From CAWUKT01 sp964352215 (GTDB taxonomy: Bacteria > Bacteroidota > Bacteroidia > J057 > JADKCL01): a stretch of DNA of 64,000 bases. The notes under the pieces were generated by a model that did not search any database, was not told the DNA's origin, and saw only the letters and a program-made list of their open reading frames with translations. The first letter of the stretch is position 1; every line of letters starts with the position of its first letter. The translations under genes were made by a program, and so were the position numbers. This document shows, piece after piece, positions 10,169-18,326 of the stretch. Where the stretch lies: positions 40,953-104,952 of the forward strand of contig CAYGRE010000006.1 in NCBI GenBank assembly GCA_964352215.1. Reading direction: 5' to 3'.

Positions 10169-11917
10169 GTGGAAGGTTTCGTTGTTTCTGCCCGAAAGTA
10201 CCGCCCCGATACCTTCAGTTCGGTGGTCGGTCAATCTCATGTCACCAACACGCTCCGGAATGCGATCAAGATGGACCAGCTGGCCCATGCATTTCTCTTT
10301 TCCGGACCGCGCGGGGTAGGCAAGACTACCTGTGCCAGGATCCTGGCCAAGGCCATCAATTGCACCAGTCTCGGAGACGACGGGGAACCTTGCAATGAAT
10401 GCGATTCCTGCATGACCTTCAACGAAGGCCGGTCCATGAACATCCACGAACTGGATGCGGCTTCGAACAACTCCGTGGAGGACATCCGCAAGATAATCGA
10501 GATTGTACGTTACGTACCTACCTCCGGAAAGAAAAGCGTCTTCATCATTGATGAGGTTCACATGCTCTCATCTTCCGCCTTCAATGCATTTTTGAAGACA
10601 CTGGAAGAGCCCCCCAAGCATGCCGTTTTCATCCTTGCCACCACCGAAAAGCACAAGATCCTTCCGACTATTCTCTCAAGGGTACAGAAGTTTGACTTCC
10701 GCCGGATCAAGGTCGACGATGTCGCCGATCACCTCAAGCACATCTGCGAAAAGGAAGAGATTGTATTTGAATACGAAGCGCTGCAACTGATCGGACTCAA
10801 AGCCGACGGAGCCCTCAGGGATGGACTATCCATTTTTGACCAGATCGTCAGTTATTCCAACCGGAATATCACCTATGAGATTGTCCTCGAGAATCTCCAG
10901 GTGCTGGATTACGAATATTTCTTTAAGACGACCAATTTTATCCTCGCACAAGACCACGAAAGTCTCCTCCTGCTCCTGCATGAGATCATAGACCGTGGTT
11001 TTGAAGCCAAAGCGTTTTTGGTTGGGCTGGTAGAGCACTTCCGCAACCTGATGGTGTCCCGGACGCCCAAGACCCTGGGTTTGCTGGAAACCAGCGACAA
11101 TGTCAAGAAGCGCTACCTCGAGCAAACCAAAGCCCTCCCTCCTTCTCTCCTGCTGAATGCCTTCAACCTCGCTTCCCAATCGGAGCAGACTTTGCGAAAT
11201 TCAAGCAGCCCCAGATTGGCCATTGAACTCTGCCTGATCAAGCTGGCTTACCTCAGTACATCGATCTCGCTTGCGGTCGATGAAAAAAAAAAAGTAGCTA
11301 AGGCCAAGAGCGAGAAAATCGGCCCTCCCCCTTCCATTTCTGCGGAGATTGAAAGCCCGGAAGAAGAAACCCCAACCAAATACGAGCGCAAGCCAGAAAC
11401 CAAGAAGTCCCGGTTGAAGAAGCCACTGTCCCTGGGCGGAAGCTTCAACATACCCAAATCTCTGGCCGATGTAGACCTGACCAAAGGAAAAAAAGAAGGA
11501 GAGGGAGAAGAGGAGGCTGAAGATTCATTCCAATTTGATCCTGATTTCACAATCGATCCAGCCCTCTTTGAAAAGGCCTATGATGAGTTGCTGGTCAAAC
11601 TTGAGTCGGAAAAGAAACCCTTCACCATCGGAATCCTCAGAAAGGATGCCTACGAGTTACAAGGAAACAAATGGATACAGTATGTTCCTTCTGATGTAGC
11701 CAAGCGGGCCCTGTTCGAAGACAAAAGCGTGCTGACTTTCCTCCGAGAGAAGATCAACCTCCCGAACCTACTGCAGGAGATCGTCGTGAAGGAACTCAAC
11801 ATCCGGGAAGATGCCAACCGGTTTTACACCAACGACGATAAATTAAAGGCCATGATCGAGAAAAATCCCGAGTTGGCCGAATTCCTCAAAACCTTCAATG
11901 CTTCTCTCAAGTATTAA
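10169..11917 (+). CDS. dnaX: DNA polymerase III subunits gamma/tau (clamp loader)
   Basis: 582 residues. The AAA+ ATPase opens and loads the sliding clamp. Walker A is GPRGVGKT (46-53), zinc-binding cysteines are C65, C75, C78 and C81, and the DEVH box lies at about 128-131. Clamp-loader domain III runs to about 365, then a Lys-rich linker and a C-terminal tau extension. The start is a GTG: the product begins MEGFVVSARKYRP, matching the beginning of Bacteroidota DnaX proteins. Codons 372-375 form an 11-base A tract after which both other frames stop within three codons, exactly between domain III and the tau region (separate entry). It stands alone, divergent from the PorP operon. Confidence 0.97.
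   Translation: MEGFVVSARKYRPDTFSSVVGQSHVTNTLRNAIKMDQLAHAFLFSGPRGVGKTTCARILAKAINCTSLGDDGEPCNECDSCMTFNEGRSMNIHELDAASNNSVEDIRKIIEIVRYVPTSGKKSVFIIDEVHMLSSSAFNAFLKTLEEPPKHAVFILATTEKHKILPTILSRVQKFDFRRIKVDDVADHLKHICEKEEIVFEYEALQLIGLKADGALRDGLSIFDQIVSYSNRNITYEIVLENLQVLDYEYFFKTTNFILAQDHESLLLLLHEIIDRGFEAKAFLVGLVEHFRNLMVSRTPKTLGLLETSDNVKKRYLEQTKALPPSLLLNAFNLASQSEQTLRNSSSPRLAIELCLIKLAYLSTSISLAVDEKKKVAKAKSEKIGPPPSISAEIESPEEETPTKYERKPETKKSRLKKPLSLGGSFNIPKSLADVDLTKGKKEGEGEEEAEDSFQFDPDFTIDPALFEKAYDELLVKLESEKKPFTIGILRKDAYELQGNKWIQYVPSDVAKRALFEDKSVLTFLREKINLPNLLQEIVVKELNIREDANRFYTNDDKLKAMIEKNPELAEFLKTFNASLKY
11283..11301 (+). promoter_or_regulatory. Putative slippery A11 tract generating a short gamma form of DnaX
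   Basis: Eleven consecutive A at 11283-11293 cover codons GAA AAA AAA AAA. A -1 shift reads AGT AGC TAA and stops at 11299-11301, giving about 377 residues; a +1 shift meets TAG at 11295-11297. Both truncated products would keep the AAA+ and domain III parts and lose the tau tail. E. coli makes gamma by ribosomal frameshifting at an A-rich heptamer and Thermus by transcriptional slippage at an A tract; use of this one is inference. Confidence 0.6.
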
Positions 11918-12167
11918 GGCCTATCATCCAAAGCAATTCCTGTCACCCTTATTTGGGTAAAGTAGTCACCGGAAGTCCTCAAACAGCTAACCATCAACCC
12001 CTTAAATACCCGCAAAAAAAGGCAATCACTGCCGAAAATCCCACTTCAGAACCCTTGTCTTTCTAATTTATGGACAAAAATGGGTCTGAAAGATTAACAT
12101 TCTATCTCTACATTTACACTTAGTCATTTGGGATTCACTGGTTTATAGGATTTTACATCGTTCTCTT

Positions 12168-12905
12168 ATGTCAATTAATACAATCATACTATCCAAAGGG
12201 GATACACTTCCCCATAAGATGGAAGACTTCCTCGAAGAAGCCCGCTTCTTCGAGGTAATCGGAAAGTTCGATACCCTAGAGCAAACAATCCCCAGCCTGG
12301 GACCAGACTCCGAAAAAATAGATTACCTCCTGCTGGATATTGAGTCCAACTCGGCGGACCTCCCTCATTTCAGCGCGGACAAGTACCCAGAACTGCGCAT
12401 ACTGCTCTTCTCCAACGACAGTGTATTCATGGTGGACAGGGCCAAAGGAGACATTGTGTCCTCCCTCATCAACTTTGAGATGAACCGCAACATGCCCCTT
12501 CAGTCATCTTACCAGGATTCGGACGACGAGATCGGAGACTATTGGGACGACGATTCGGATTATGAGGAAAGTGTGCCTACGGCTGAGTCCAATTCTTTGT
12601 TTGTCAAATCCAGCAATAAGATTGTACGCATCCCCCTCGAAGACCTGCAGTTTGTAGAATCTCAGAAAGATTACCTTTTCTTTCATACCTCCGATATGCA
12701 TGTGAAAGTCCTCTCCCGGATGAAGCACATCGCCAGCCGACTGGATGAAAATAAGTTCATTCGGATTCACAGATCATACCTGGTTCGGATCGACCGCATC
12801 AGTACCATAGAAAGTGAATTGGTATACTTAAAGGACAATCCCAAACCCCTGCCCATTGGCCCCAGTTACAAGGGACGCCTGATGGAGATTTTGCAGTTGG
12901 TCTGA
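12168..12905 (+). CDS. LytTR-domain DNA-binding regulator with divergent receiver-like N-terminus
   Basis: 245 residues. The C-terminal 100 residues (about 143-245) form a LytTR DNA-binding domain: LFVKSSNKIVRIPLEDLQFVES, KVLSRMKHIASRL, FIRIHRSYLVRIDRI, and the closing PIGPSYKGRLMEIL. The N-terminal 110 residues resemble a response-regulator receiver fold (YLLLDIES could hold the phospho-acceptor Asp), but I see no clear conserved Lys or acidic pair, so it may not be phosphorylated. A strongly acidic linker (about 115-137, DSDDEIGDYWDDDSDYEE) joins the two. No histidine kinase is adjacent; the 250 bp upstream of it hold no gene. Its targets are unknown. Confidence 0.85.
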   Translation: MSINTIILSKGDTLPHKMEDFLEEARFFEVIGKFDTLEQTIPSLGPDSEKIDYLLLDIESNSADLPHFSADKYPELRILLFSNDSVFMVDRAKGDIVSSLINFEMNRNMPLQSSYQDSDDEIGDYWDDDSDYEESVPTAESNSLFVKSSNKIVRIPLEDLQFVESQKDYLFFHTSDMHVKVLSRMKHIASRLDENKFIRIHRSYLVRIDRISTIESELVYLKDNPKPLPIGPSYKGRLMEILQLV

Positions 12906-12952
12906 TAACACAGCCGACCCATCTATGACCCATCGGGTGGGTTTAGCGCCGC

Positions 12953-13942
12953 CTAACCCCCTATTTTCACCATAGCACGGTCAGAAAGTGCCTTTTTCAC
13001 CGCCGCTTCGTCTTCGAATTCAGGCAAGCCCCCCAGCTTTTCATGCTTCCCCAGGATAGATGAAACGATCAGCGGGCGAATGTCATTCCCAGCTCTGAAT
13101 TCCCCCAGCAGATCCGTCTCTTTTTTGGAAAAGAGGCAGTTTCTCAGCTTGCCTTCAGCGGTCAGCCGGATCCGGTTGCAGGAACTGCAAAACGCCTCCG
13201 TTATGGTGGAAATAACGGAAAATGTCCCCTTAAAATTCTCTACCTGATAAGCTTTCGCAGTGCTGTGAGGGGCATCGTTTAACTTATGGATCGCATAATC
13301 ATTTCCGATCAGGGCCAGCATCTCTTTGAAAGCATAGACCTTGTCCCAATTCCACTGGTTCCCGTCAAAGGGCATGAATTCTATGAACCTGATGTGCAGG
13401 TCTTCCTTCTCTGTTAAGCGCACAAAGTCTACAATTTCATCCTCGTTGACTCCCCGCATCGCCACCACATTGACCTTCACCCGGAAACCCTCCGAGAGGG
13501 CAAGCCGGATATTCTCCATCACCTGAGTGAAGCCCGGACGCCGGGTGATCTCGAGAAAACGATCTTCCCGAAGGGTGTCGAGGCTGATATTGAGAGAGCG
13601 GAGCCCAACCTTTCGAAAAAGGGGCAGAAAATCGTGGAGCAGCAAACCATTGGTGGTGATCGCCAATTGAGTCCCCAGCCCGGCGATCCTTTCGATCAGG
13701 GAACCTGCATCCTTGCGGAGCAGGGGTTCTCCACCGGTAAGCCTGATTTTCCGGATTCCGAAATCCTCCACAAAGATGCGGGCGATTTCAAAAGCCTCAT
13801 CATTGCTCATCAGATGGCTTTGGGGAAGGAAGCGGATGTGCTCGGGCATGCAATAGGTACAGCGCAGATTGCACTTGTCCACCAGCGATATACGCAGGTA
13901 GTCATGTACCCGATCAAATCGATCAATCAATTGCATACCCAA
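12953..13942 (-). CDS. moaA: GTP 3',8-cyclase (molybdenum cofactor biosynthesis)
   Basis: 329 residues, full length. This radical-SAM enzyme converts GTP to 3',8-cyclo-GTP, the first step of molybdenum cofactor synthesis. The N-terminal radical-SAM cluster motif is C24, C28, C31 (CNLRCTYC), followed by RLTGGEPLLR. The second 4Fe-4S cluster motif CSSCNRIRLTAEGKLRNC lies around 250-275. The protein ends in the Gly-Gly dipeptide (KIGG) conserved and needed in MoaA. It lies 12 bp after alaS on the same strand and is likely cotranscribed. No other moa/moe genes are in the window. Confidence 0.96.
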   Translation of the reverse strand: MGMQLIDRFDRVHDYLRISLVDKCNLRCTYCMPEHIRFLPQSHLMSNDEAFEIARIFVEDFGIRKIRLTGGEPLLRKDAGSLIERIAGLGTQLAITTNGLLLHDFLPLFRKVGLRSLNISLDTLREDRFLEITRRPGFTQVMENIRLALSEGFRVKVNVVAMRGVNEDEIVDFVRLTEKEDLHIRFIEFMPFDGNQWNWDKVYAFKEMLALIGNDYAIHKLNDAPHSTAKAYQVENFKGTFSVISTITEAFCSSCNRIRLTAEGKLRNCLFSKKETDLLGEFRAGNDIRPLIVSSILGKHEKLGGLPEFEDEAAVKKALSDRAMVKIGG

Positions 13943-13954
13943 AAATAGGGTAAA

Positions 13955-16588
13955 TTATTCTGAGATCAGTTTTTCAGCTTTGGCCAGTGCAGCGGGGATG
14001 CCCGCAGGGTTCTTACCGCCTGCAGATGCGAAGTGCCCCTGGCCACCGCCGCCACCGCCTACTTCCGTGGCAATCTCGCGGACCAGGTTGCCGGCATGCA
14101 AGTCTCCGGCCTCGGCCAGGTCTTTGCTCAAGGCTACAATCAGGTTCACCTTCCCGTCAAAATCTCCGGCCAGGACGAGGACACAATTGTCCACGTCTTT
14201 AATCAGGTCAAAAGCCAGCGTTTTCATCTCCTTGGCATTGGGAGCATCCACCTTGGCGGCAAGCAGATTGCGACCATTGACCACCTTGATCTCTTTCAGG
14301 AGTTCATCTTTCAATCCACCCGCCAACTCCTGCTGGAGCTTTTGCATCTCCTTCTCCAATTTCTTTTGCTTGTCCAGCAAGTCCTGCAAAGCCTTAACCG
14401 GATCTTTAGGATTGTAGAGCAGCTCGTTCACTTGCTGCATCGTCTCCACCTGGCCGGAGAGATGCGCCAAAGCACCATCACTGGTATAGGCCTCAACCCT
14501 TCTCACGCCAGCGGCGATGGATCCTTCGGAAATAATCTTGAACAACCGGATTTCCTGGGTATTGTCTACGTGGATGCCACCACACAGCTCGACTGAGTAC
14601 TTCGGATCGAAGACGATGACCCGCACCGTATCCCCATACTTTTCCCCGAACAGAGCCATGGCCCCCATCCCTTTTGCCTCGGCAATCGGAACACCACGGT
14701 GCTCGTCCAACTGAATTCCTGCCGAGATCTTCTCGTTGACGATCTGCTCGATCTGAGCCATCTCTTCAGGGCTCAACTTGGTCGGATGAGAGAAGTCAAA
14801 GCGCAGCAGTTTATCATTGACCAGCGAGCCGCGCTGTTCCACATGGGTGCCGAGTACCTGCCGCAAAGCAGCGTGGAGCAGGTGGGTGGCACTGTGGTTG
14901 GCCTTGATCAGCCGACGACGCTCCGTATTGACCTCGGCAATCCAGGTACCGGAGGCATCTTCGGGAAGAGATTTTACAAAATGGACAATCAGGTCATTTT
15001 CCTTCTTGGTATCAAGGACGCGGATGCTGCTGTCTCCTTTGCGCAACCAACCCTTGTCACCGACCTGACCACCACCTTCCGCATAGAAAGGAGTGGAATC
15101 CAGCACCACCTGGTAAATCTCACCGGACTTGGCTTCCGAAGTACGGTGGCGCACAATCCGGACTTCGTCGGTGGAGCGGTCATATCCGGTAAATGAAGGG
15201 AGCCCCTCCATCGGAATCACCTCTACCCAGTCACCGGCTTTGATCTGAGAAGCAGCACGGGCCCGGTTGCGCTGGATGTCCATCTGCACATCAAAACCGG
15301 CCATGTCCACCGTCCAGCCTTTTTCACGGGCCATCAAGTCGGTCAGGTCCAGGGGGAAACCAAAAGTATCGTACAGCTTAAAGGCAAATTCTCCCTCGAT
15401 CTGCTTGACTGTACTTCCTGTATTTTCGTTGAGATAATCTTCAAACAACTGGGTACCGCGGGCCAGGGTACGCAGAAAACTCTTCTCCTCCTGCTTGATC
15501 GTGGTGCGGATAAAATCGGCCTGGGCCGCAAGCTCAGGAAAGATCTGGTCGTAGACCTTGACCAGCACGTCCACCAACTTGTATATAAAAGGAGTGGTCA
15601 GGCCCAGAAACTGGAACCCATAGCGGGAGGCGCGGCGCAATACCCGGCGGATCACATAGCCGGCCCCCGTATTGGAAGGTAGCTCACCATCGGAAATGGC
15701 GAAGCTTACCGCCCGAAGGTGGTCCATGACCACCCGCATCGCAATAGACTCTTCCTCACTGCGCCCATACTGACAGCCCAGCTCTTTTTCGAGGAAAGCG
15801 ATATAAGGAGAGAAAAGATCGGTGTCGTAATTGGAGTTCTTGCCCTGTAAAACCATGACCAGACGCTCCAGCCCCATCCCGGTATCTACATTCTTAGCGG
15901 GCAGAGAAGTCAGCTTACCCGAAGAGTCCCTGTTGAACTCCATGAAGACCAGGTTCCATACTTCAATCACCTGGGGATGGTCCATATTTACCAAAGATGC
16001 ACCGGGAACCTCAGCCTTTTCTGCGTCCGTCCGCACATCCACATGCAATTCGGAGCAGGGACCGCAGGGGCCGACATCACCCATCTCCCAGAAGTTGTCC
16101 TTCTTTCCACAACGTAAAATCCGCTCCTCAGGCAACCACTTCTTCCACTCTTCCAGGGCTTCGGTATCTTCACCCAGACCAAGTTCATCGTCTCCACCAA
16201 AGATGGTGGCATAGAGATTCTCCGGACTGATTCCTTCCACCTCAGTCAGATATTCCCAGGCCCAAGCGATCGCTTCCGTTTTGTAGTAATCTCCAAAGGA
16301 CCAATTCCCCAACATTTCAAACATGGTGTGGTGGTAGGTATCGTGCCCTACTTCCTCCAAATCATTGTGCTTTCCCGATACCCGAAGACACTTTTGGGTA
16401 TCTGCTAACCTCGGGGCCTTGGGTTGCTTGATTCCCAGAAAATTATCCTTAAATTGGTTCATCCCCGAATTGGTAAACATCAGGGTTGGATCGTCTTTGA
16501 TAACTATGGGCGCAGATGCAACAATAGCATGCCCTTTGGACTGGAAAAAATCAAGAAATGACTGTCGTATCTCTTTGGAAGTTTTCAT
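13955..16588 (-). CDS. alaS: Alanine--tRNA ligase
   Basis: 877 residues, the usual length. It charges tRNA-Ala in the cytoplasm. The class II catalytic core begins MKTSKEIRQSFLDFF and includes FTNSGMNQFKDNFLG and the VGPCGPCSE region. The editing domain carries the metal-binding HSATHLLHAAL (HxxxH) and CGGIHV motifs. The C-terminal DHHA1-like part ends with the Gly-rich VGGGGGGQGHFASAGGK motif. It is preceded by a 226-bp intergenic region shared with the divergent M23 gene and followed closely by moaA. Confidence 0.98.
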   Translation of the reverse strand: MKTSKEIRQSFLDFFQSKGHAIVASAPIVIKDDPTLMFTNSGMNQFKDNFLGIKQPKAPRLADTQKCLRVSGKHNDLEEVGHDTYHHTMFEMLGNWSFGDYYKTEAIAWAWEYLTEVEGISPENLYATIFGGDDELGLGEDTEALEEWKKWLPEERILRCGKKDNFWEMGDVGPCGPCSELHVDVRTDAEKAEVPGASLVNMDHPQVIEVWNLVFMEFNRDSSGKLTSLPAKNVDTGMGLERLVMVLQGKNSNYDTDLFSPYIAFLEKELGCQYGRSEEESIAMRVVMDHLRAVSFAISDGELPSNTGAGYVIRRVLRRASRYGFQFLGLTTPFIYKLVDVLVKVYDQIFPELAAQADFIRTTIKQEEKSFLRTLARGTQLFEDYLNENTGSTVKQIEGEFAFKLYDTFGFPLDLTDLMAREKGWTVDMAGFDVQMDIQRNRARAASQIKAGDWVEVIPMEGLPSFTGYDRSTDEVRIVRHRTSEAKSGEIYQVVLDSTPFYAEGGGQVGDKGWLRKGDSSIRVLDTKKENDLIVHFVKSLPEDASGTWIAEVNTERRRLIKANHSATHLLHAALRQVLGTHVEQRGSLVNDKLLRFDFSHPTKLSPEEMAQIEQIVNEKISAGIQLDEHRGVPIAEAKGMGAMALFGEKYGDTVRVIVFDPKYSVELCGGIHVDNTQEIRLFKIISEGSIAAGVRRVEAYTSDGALAHLSGQVETMQQVNELLYNPKDPVKALQDLLDKQKKLEKEMQKLQQELAGGLKDELLKEIKVVNGRNLLAAKVDAPNAKEMKTLAFDLIKDVDNCVLVLAGDFDGKVNLIVALSKDLAEAGDLHAGNLVREIATEVGGGGGGQGHFASAGGKNPAGIPAALAKAEKLISE

Positions 16589-16814
16589 ACACGGGGTCTC
16601 ATTGGATATAATCGGAGGCTATTTAGGGATTTTTTTGCAACCGTTTGCAATTACTTAATTTTTAGCTATCTTAGCCCTGTGGATAACGTGTGGATAAAGT
16701 CGGAAATTATTCCCTATCCCCTCAGAAGCCACTGTTTTAGCAGGATCATTGTCAGCCATGTTTTTTTCTCTACCTCGTTAAACGCTGCAAAAGTAATAAA
16801 AAAAGGTTCGTTCT

Positions 16815-17762
16815 ATGCCGAGAATCAAATATTACTACGACCCCGATACGTGCAACTTCGAGCCCGCAAAGCTCGATTCGAAAACACTGGTCCGTAAAGG
16901 TCTGACTTACCTCACCTTTGCCGGTATCATTGCTGGGTTGGTATTTGTATACATGTTCTATTATTATGACGACGATCGTACCAAAATCCTCAAGGATGAG
17001 AACGATCAACTCGCCATGGAAATCGAGCAATTCGACAACGAGATCGAAAAGTTGGAGAACGATCTGGAAATACTGCACGAAAAAGACAAGAAAGTCTACC
17101 GTACCATTCTGAAAGCTGATCCCCTCGAGGACGAGTGGGCCGATGGAGGTATCGGTGGAGCTGTAAAGCGCAAAGACCTGGACAACGAAAACCTGGAAGC
17201 AACCCGCAAGCGTCTCGAGCGCATCCAAACCAGGGTTAAGATACAACAAGGTAGTTATAAGGCCTTAGTGGAAACCATGAAGGGCAAAGAAGATGAGTTG
17301 ATGCACATGCCATCCATTCGCCCGATTGCCACCGACCTGATCAGTGGATTTGGCTACCGCCTCCACCCTATCCTCCATGTCAAGAAGATGCACACCGGTC
17401 TGGATTTCCGTGCTCCGGTTGGCACTCCTGTATATGCAACTGCTGATGGCAAGGTGGAGCATTCCGGCCGCCGTGGCAATGGCTATGGCATCCATATCAA
17501 CATCGACCATGGCTATGGCTATGCTTCCAAGTATGCCCACCTCTCCAGAAGTTTGGTGGCAGAAGGTCAGAAAATCCAACGCGGTGACCTGATCGGATAC
17601 TCCGGCAATACCGGGCTTTCCAAGGGACCCCACCTGCACTATGAGATCTCCAAAAACGGAAAGAAGATCGATCCGGTTGACTTCTTCTACTCCGACCTGG
17701 CTCCTGAGCAATTTGTGGAGTTCAAGAAGCAGTCCCAGCAATTCAACGAGTCCATGGACTGA
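16815..17762 (+). CDS. Membrane-anchored M23 family metallopeptidase
   Basis: 315 residues. One transmembrane segment (about 32-51) puts the rest in the periplasm. A charged coiled coil (about 55-165) precedes an M23/LytM zinc peptidase domain with HTGLDFRAPVGTPV (first zinc ligands near 193) and the HLH motif near 272 (GPHLHYEI), so it is probably catalytically active and cleaves peptidoglycan cross-links during growth or division. The coiled-coil plus LytM layout is common for cell-wall remodelling enzymes. The stop codon shares one base with the start of the MerR-type gene, so the two are translationally coupled. Confidence 0.93.
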   Translation: MPRIKYYYDPDTCNFEPAKLDSKTLVRKGLTYLTFAGIIAGLVFVYMFYYYDDDRTKILKDENDQLAMEIEQFDNEIEKLENDLEILHEKDKKVYRTILKADPLEDEWADGGIGGAVKRKDLDNENLEATRKRLERIQTRVKIQQGSYKALVETMKGKEDELMHMPSIRPIATDLISGFGYRLHPILHVKKMHTGLDFRAPVGTPVYATADGKVEHSGRRGNGYGIHINIDHGYGYASKYAHLSRSLVAEGQKIQRGDLIGYSGNTGLSKGPHLHYEISKNGKKIDPVDFFYSDLAPEQFVEFKKQSQQFNESMD

Positions 17763-18094
17763 TGGCAGAACAAGAAGAAATCAAAAAGAAATACTACGCA
17801 ATTGGCGAAGTGGCGACCATGCTTGACGTGAAGCCCTCGCTGATTCGTTTTTGGGAAACCGAGTTCCCTCAACTCAAGCCCCGCAAGAACCGAAAAGGCA
17901 ACCGCGTCTACACCGACAAAGAGATCGAGCAACTTCAGCAGATCTACTACCTGGTCAAAATTCGCAAATACACCCTCAAAGGTGCCAAAGAAAAGCTCAA
18001 GCAAAACCCCAAAGATCTTGAGTACGAACAGAAAACCAGGGAAACATTATTAAATGTGCGCTCTTTCTTGGAAGAATTGAAGAACAATTTGTAA
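17762..18094 (+). CDS. MerR family transcriptional regulator
   Basis: 110 residues. The MerR-type winged helix is clear: YYAIGEVATMLDVKPSLIRFWE, then RVYTDKEIEQLQQIYYL and a short dimerisation helix. No C-terminal effector or metal-binding Cys residues are present, so this is the minimal class common in Bacteroidota. The ATG overlaps the stop of the M23 gene by one base. A pairing of an M23 peptidase with a short MerR protein suggests cell-envelope control; this is inference from context. Confidence 0.92.
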   Translation: MAEQEEIKKKYYAIGEVATMLDVKPSLIRFWETEFPQLKPRKNRKGNRVYTDKEIEQLQQIYYLVKIRKYTLKGAKEKLKQNPKDLEYEQKTRETLLNVRSFLEELKNNL

Positions 18095-18114
18095 GTTTGT
18101 GGCCCTTTAAGAAT

Positions 18115-18187
18115 CGAGGTGTAGCTCAGTTGGTAGAGTACTCGTCTGGGGGGCGAGTGGTCGCTGGTTCAAGTCCAGTCACCTCGA
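18115..18187 (+). tRNA. tRNA-Pro (anticodon GGG)
   Basis: A 73-nt cloverleaf. Acceptor CGAGGTG (18115-18121) pairs with CACCTCG (18180-18186), discriminator A at 18187. The D-arm is GCTC..GAGT, anticodon stem CTCGT/GCGAG with loop CTGGGGG (anticodon GGG at 18148-18150), and T-arm GCTGG TTCAAGT CCAGT. The 3' CCA is not encoded (ACAA follows). A terminator hairpin lies 12 bp downstream. Confidence 0.93.
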
Positions 18188-18199
18188 CAAGATAAAAAA

Positions 18200-18233
18200 G
18201 AAGCTGTCTCGCAAGGACAGCTTCTTTTGTTTT
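18200..18233 (+). terminator. Rho-independent terminator after tRNA-Pro
   Basis: Perfect 9-bp stem GAAGCTGTC (18200-18208) / GACAGCTTC (18216-18224) with a 7-nt loop, followed by TTTTGTTTT. An A-rich run precedes it, so it may also work for the convergent helicase gene on the minus strand. Confidence 0.88.
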
Positions 18234-18326
18234 GGGCACAGACTGCCCGATCCGGCCAAAAAGAAAACAGTCCAATAACCATTGCAGGATATTGGACTGT
18301 TGATTTTATACAAGATGAGTTTGGGA

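Noticed and set aside
12928..12959. Possible terminators between the LytTR gene and moaA
   Set aside because: ACCCA/TGGGT and GGGTTTAG/CTAACCC stems are short or bulged and lack a T-tract; I do not call them.
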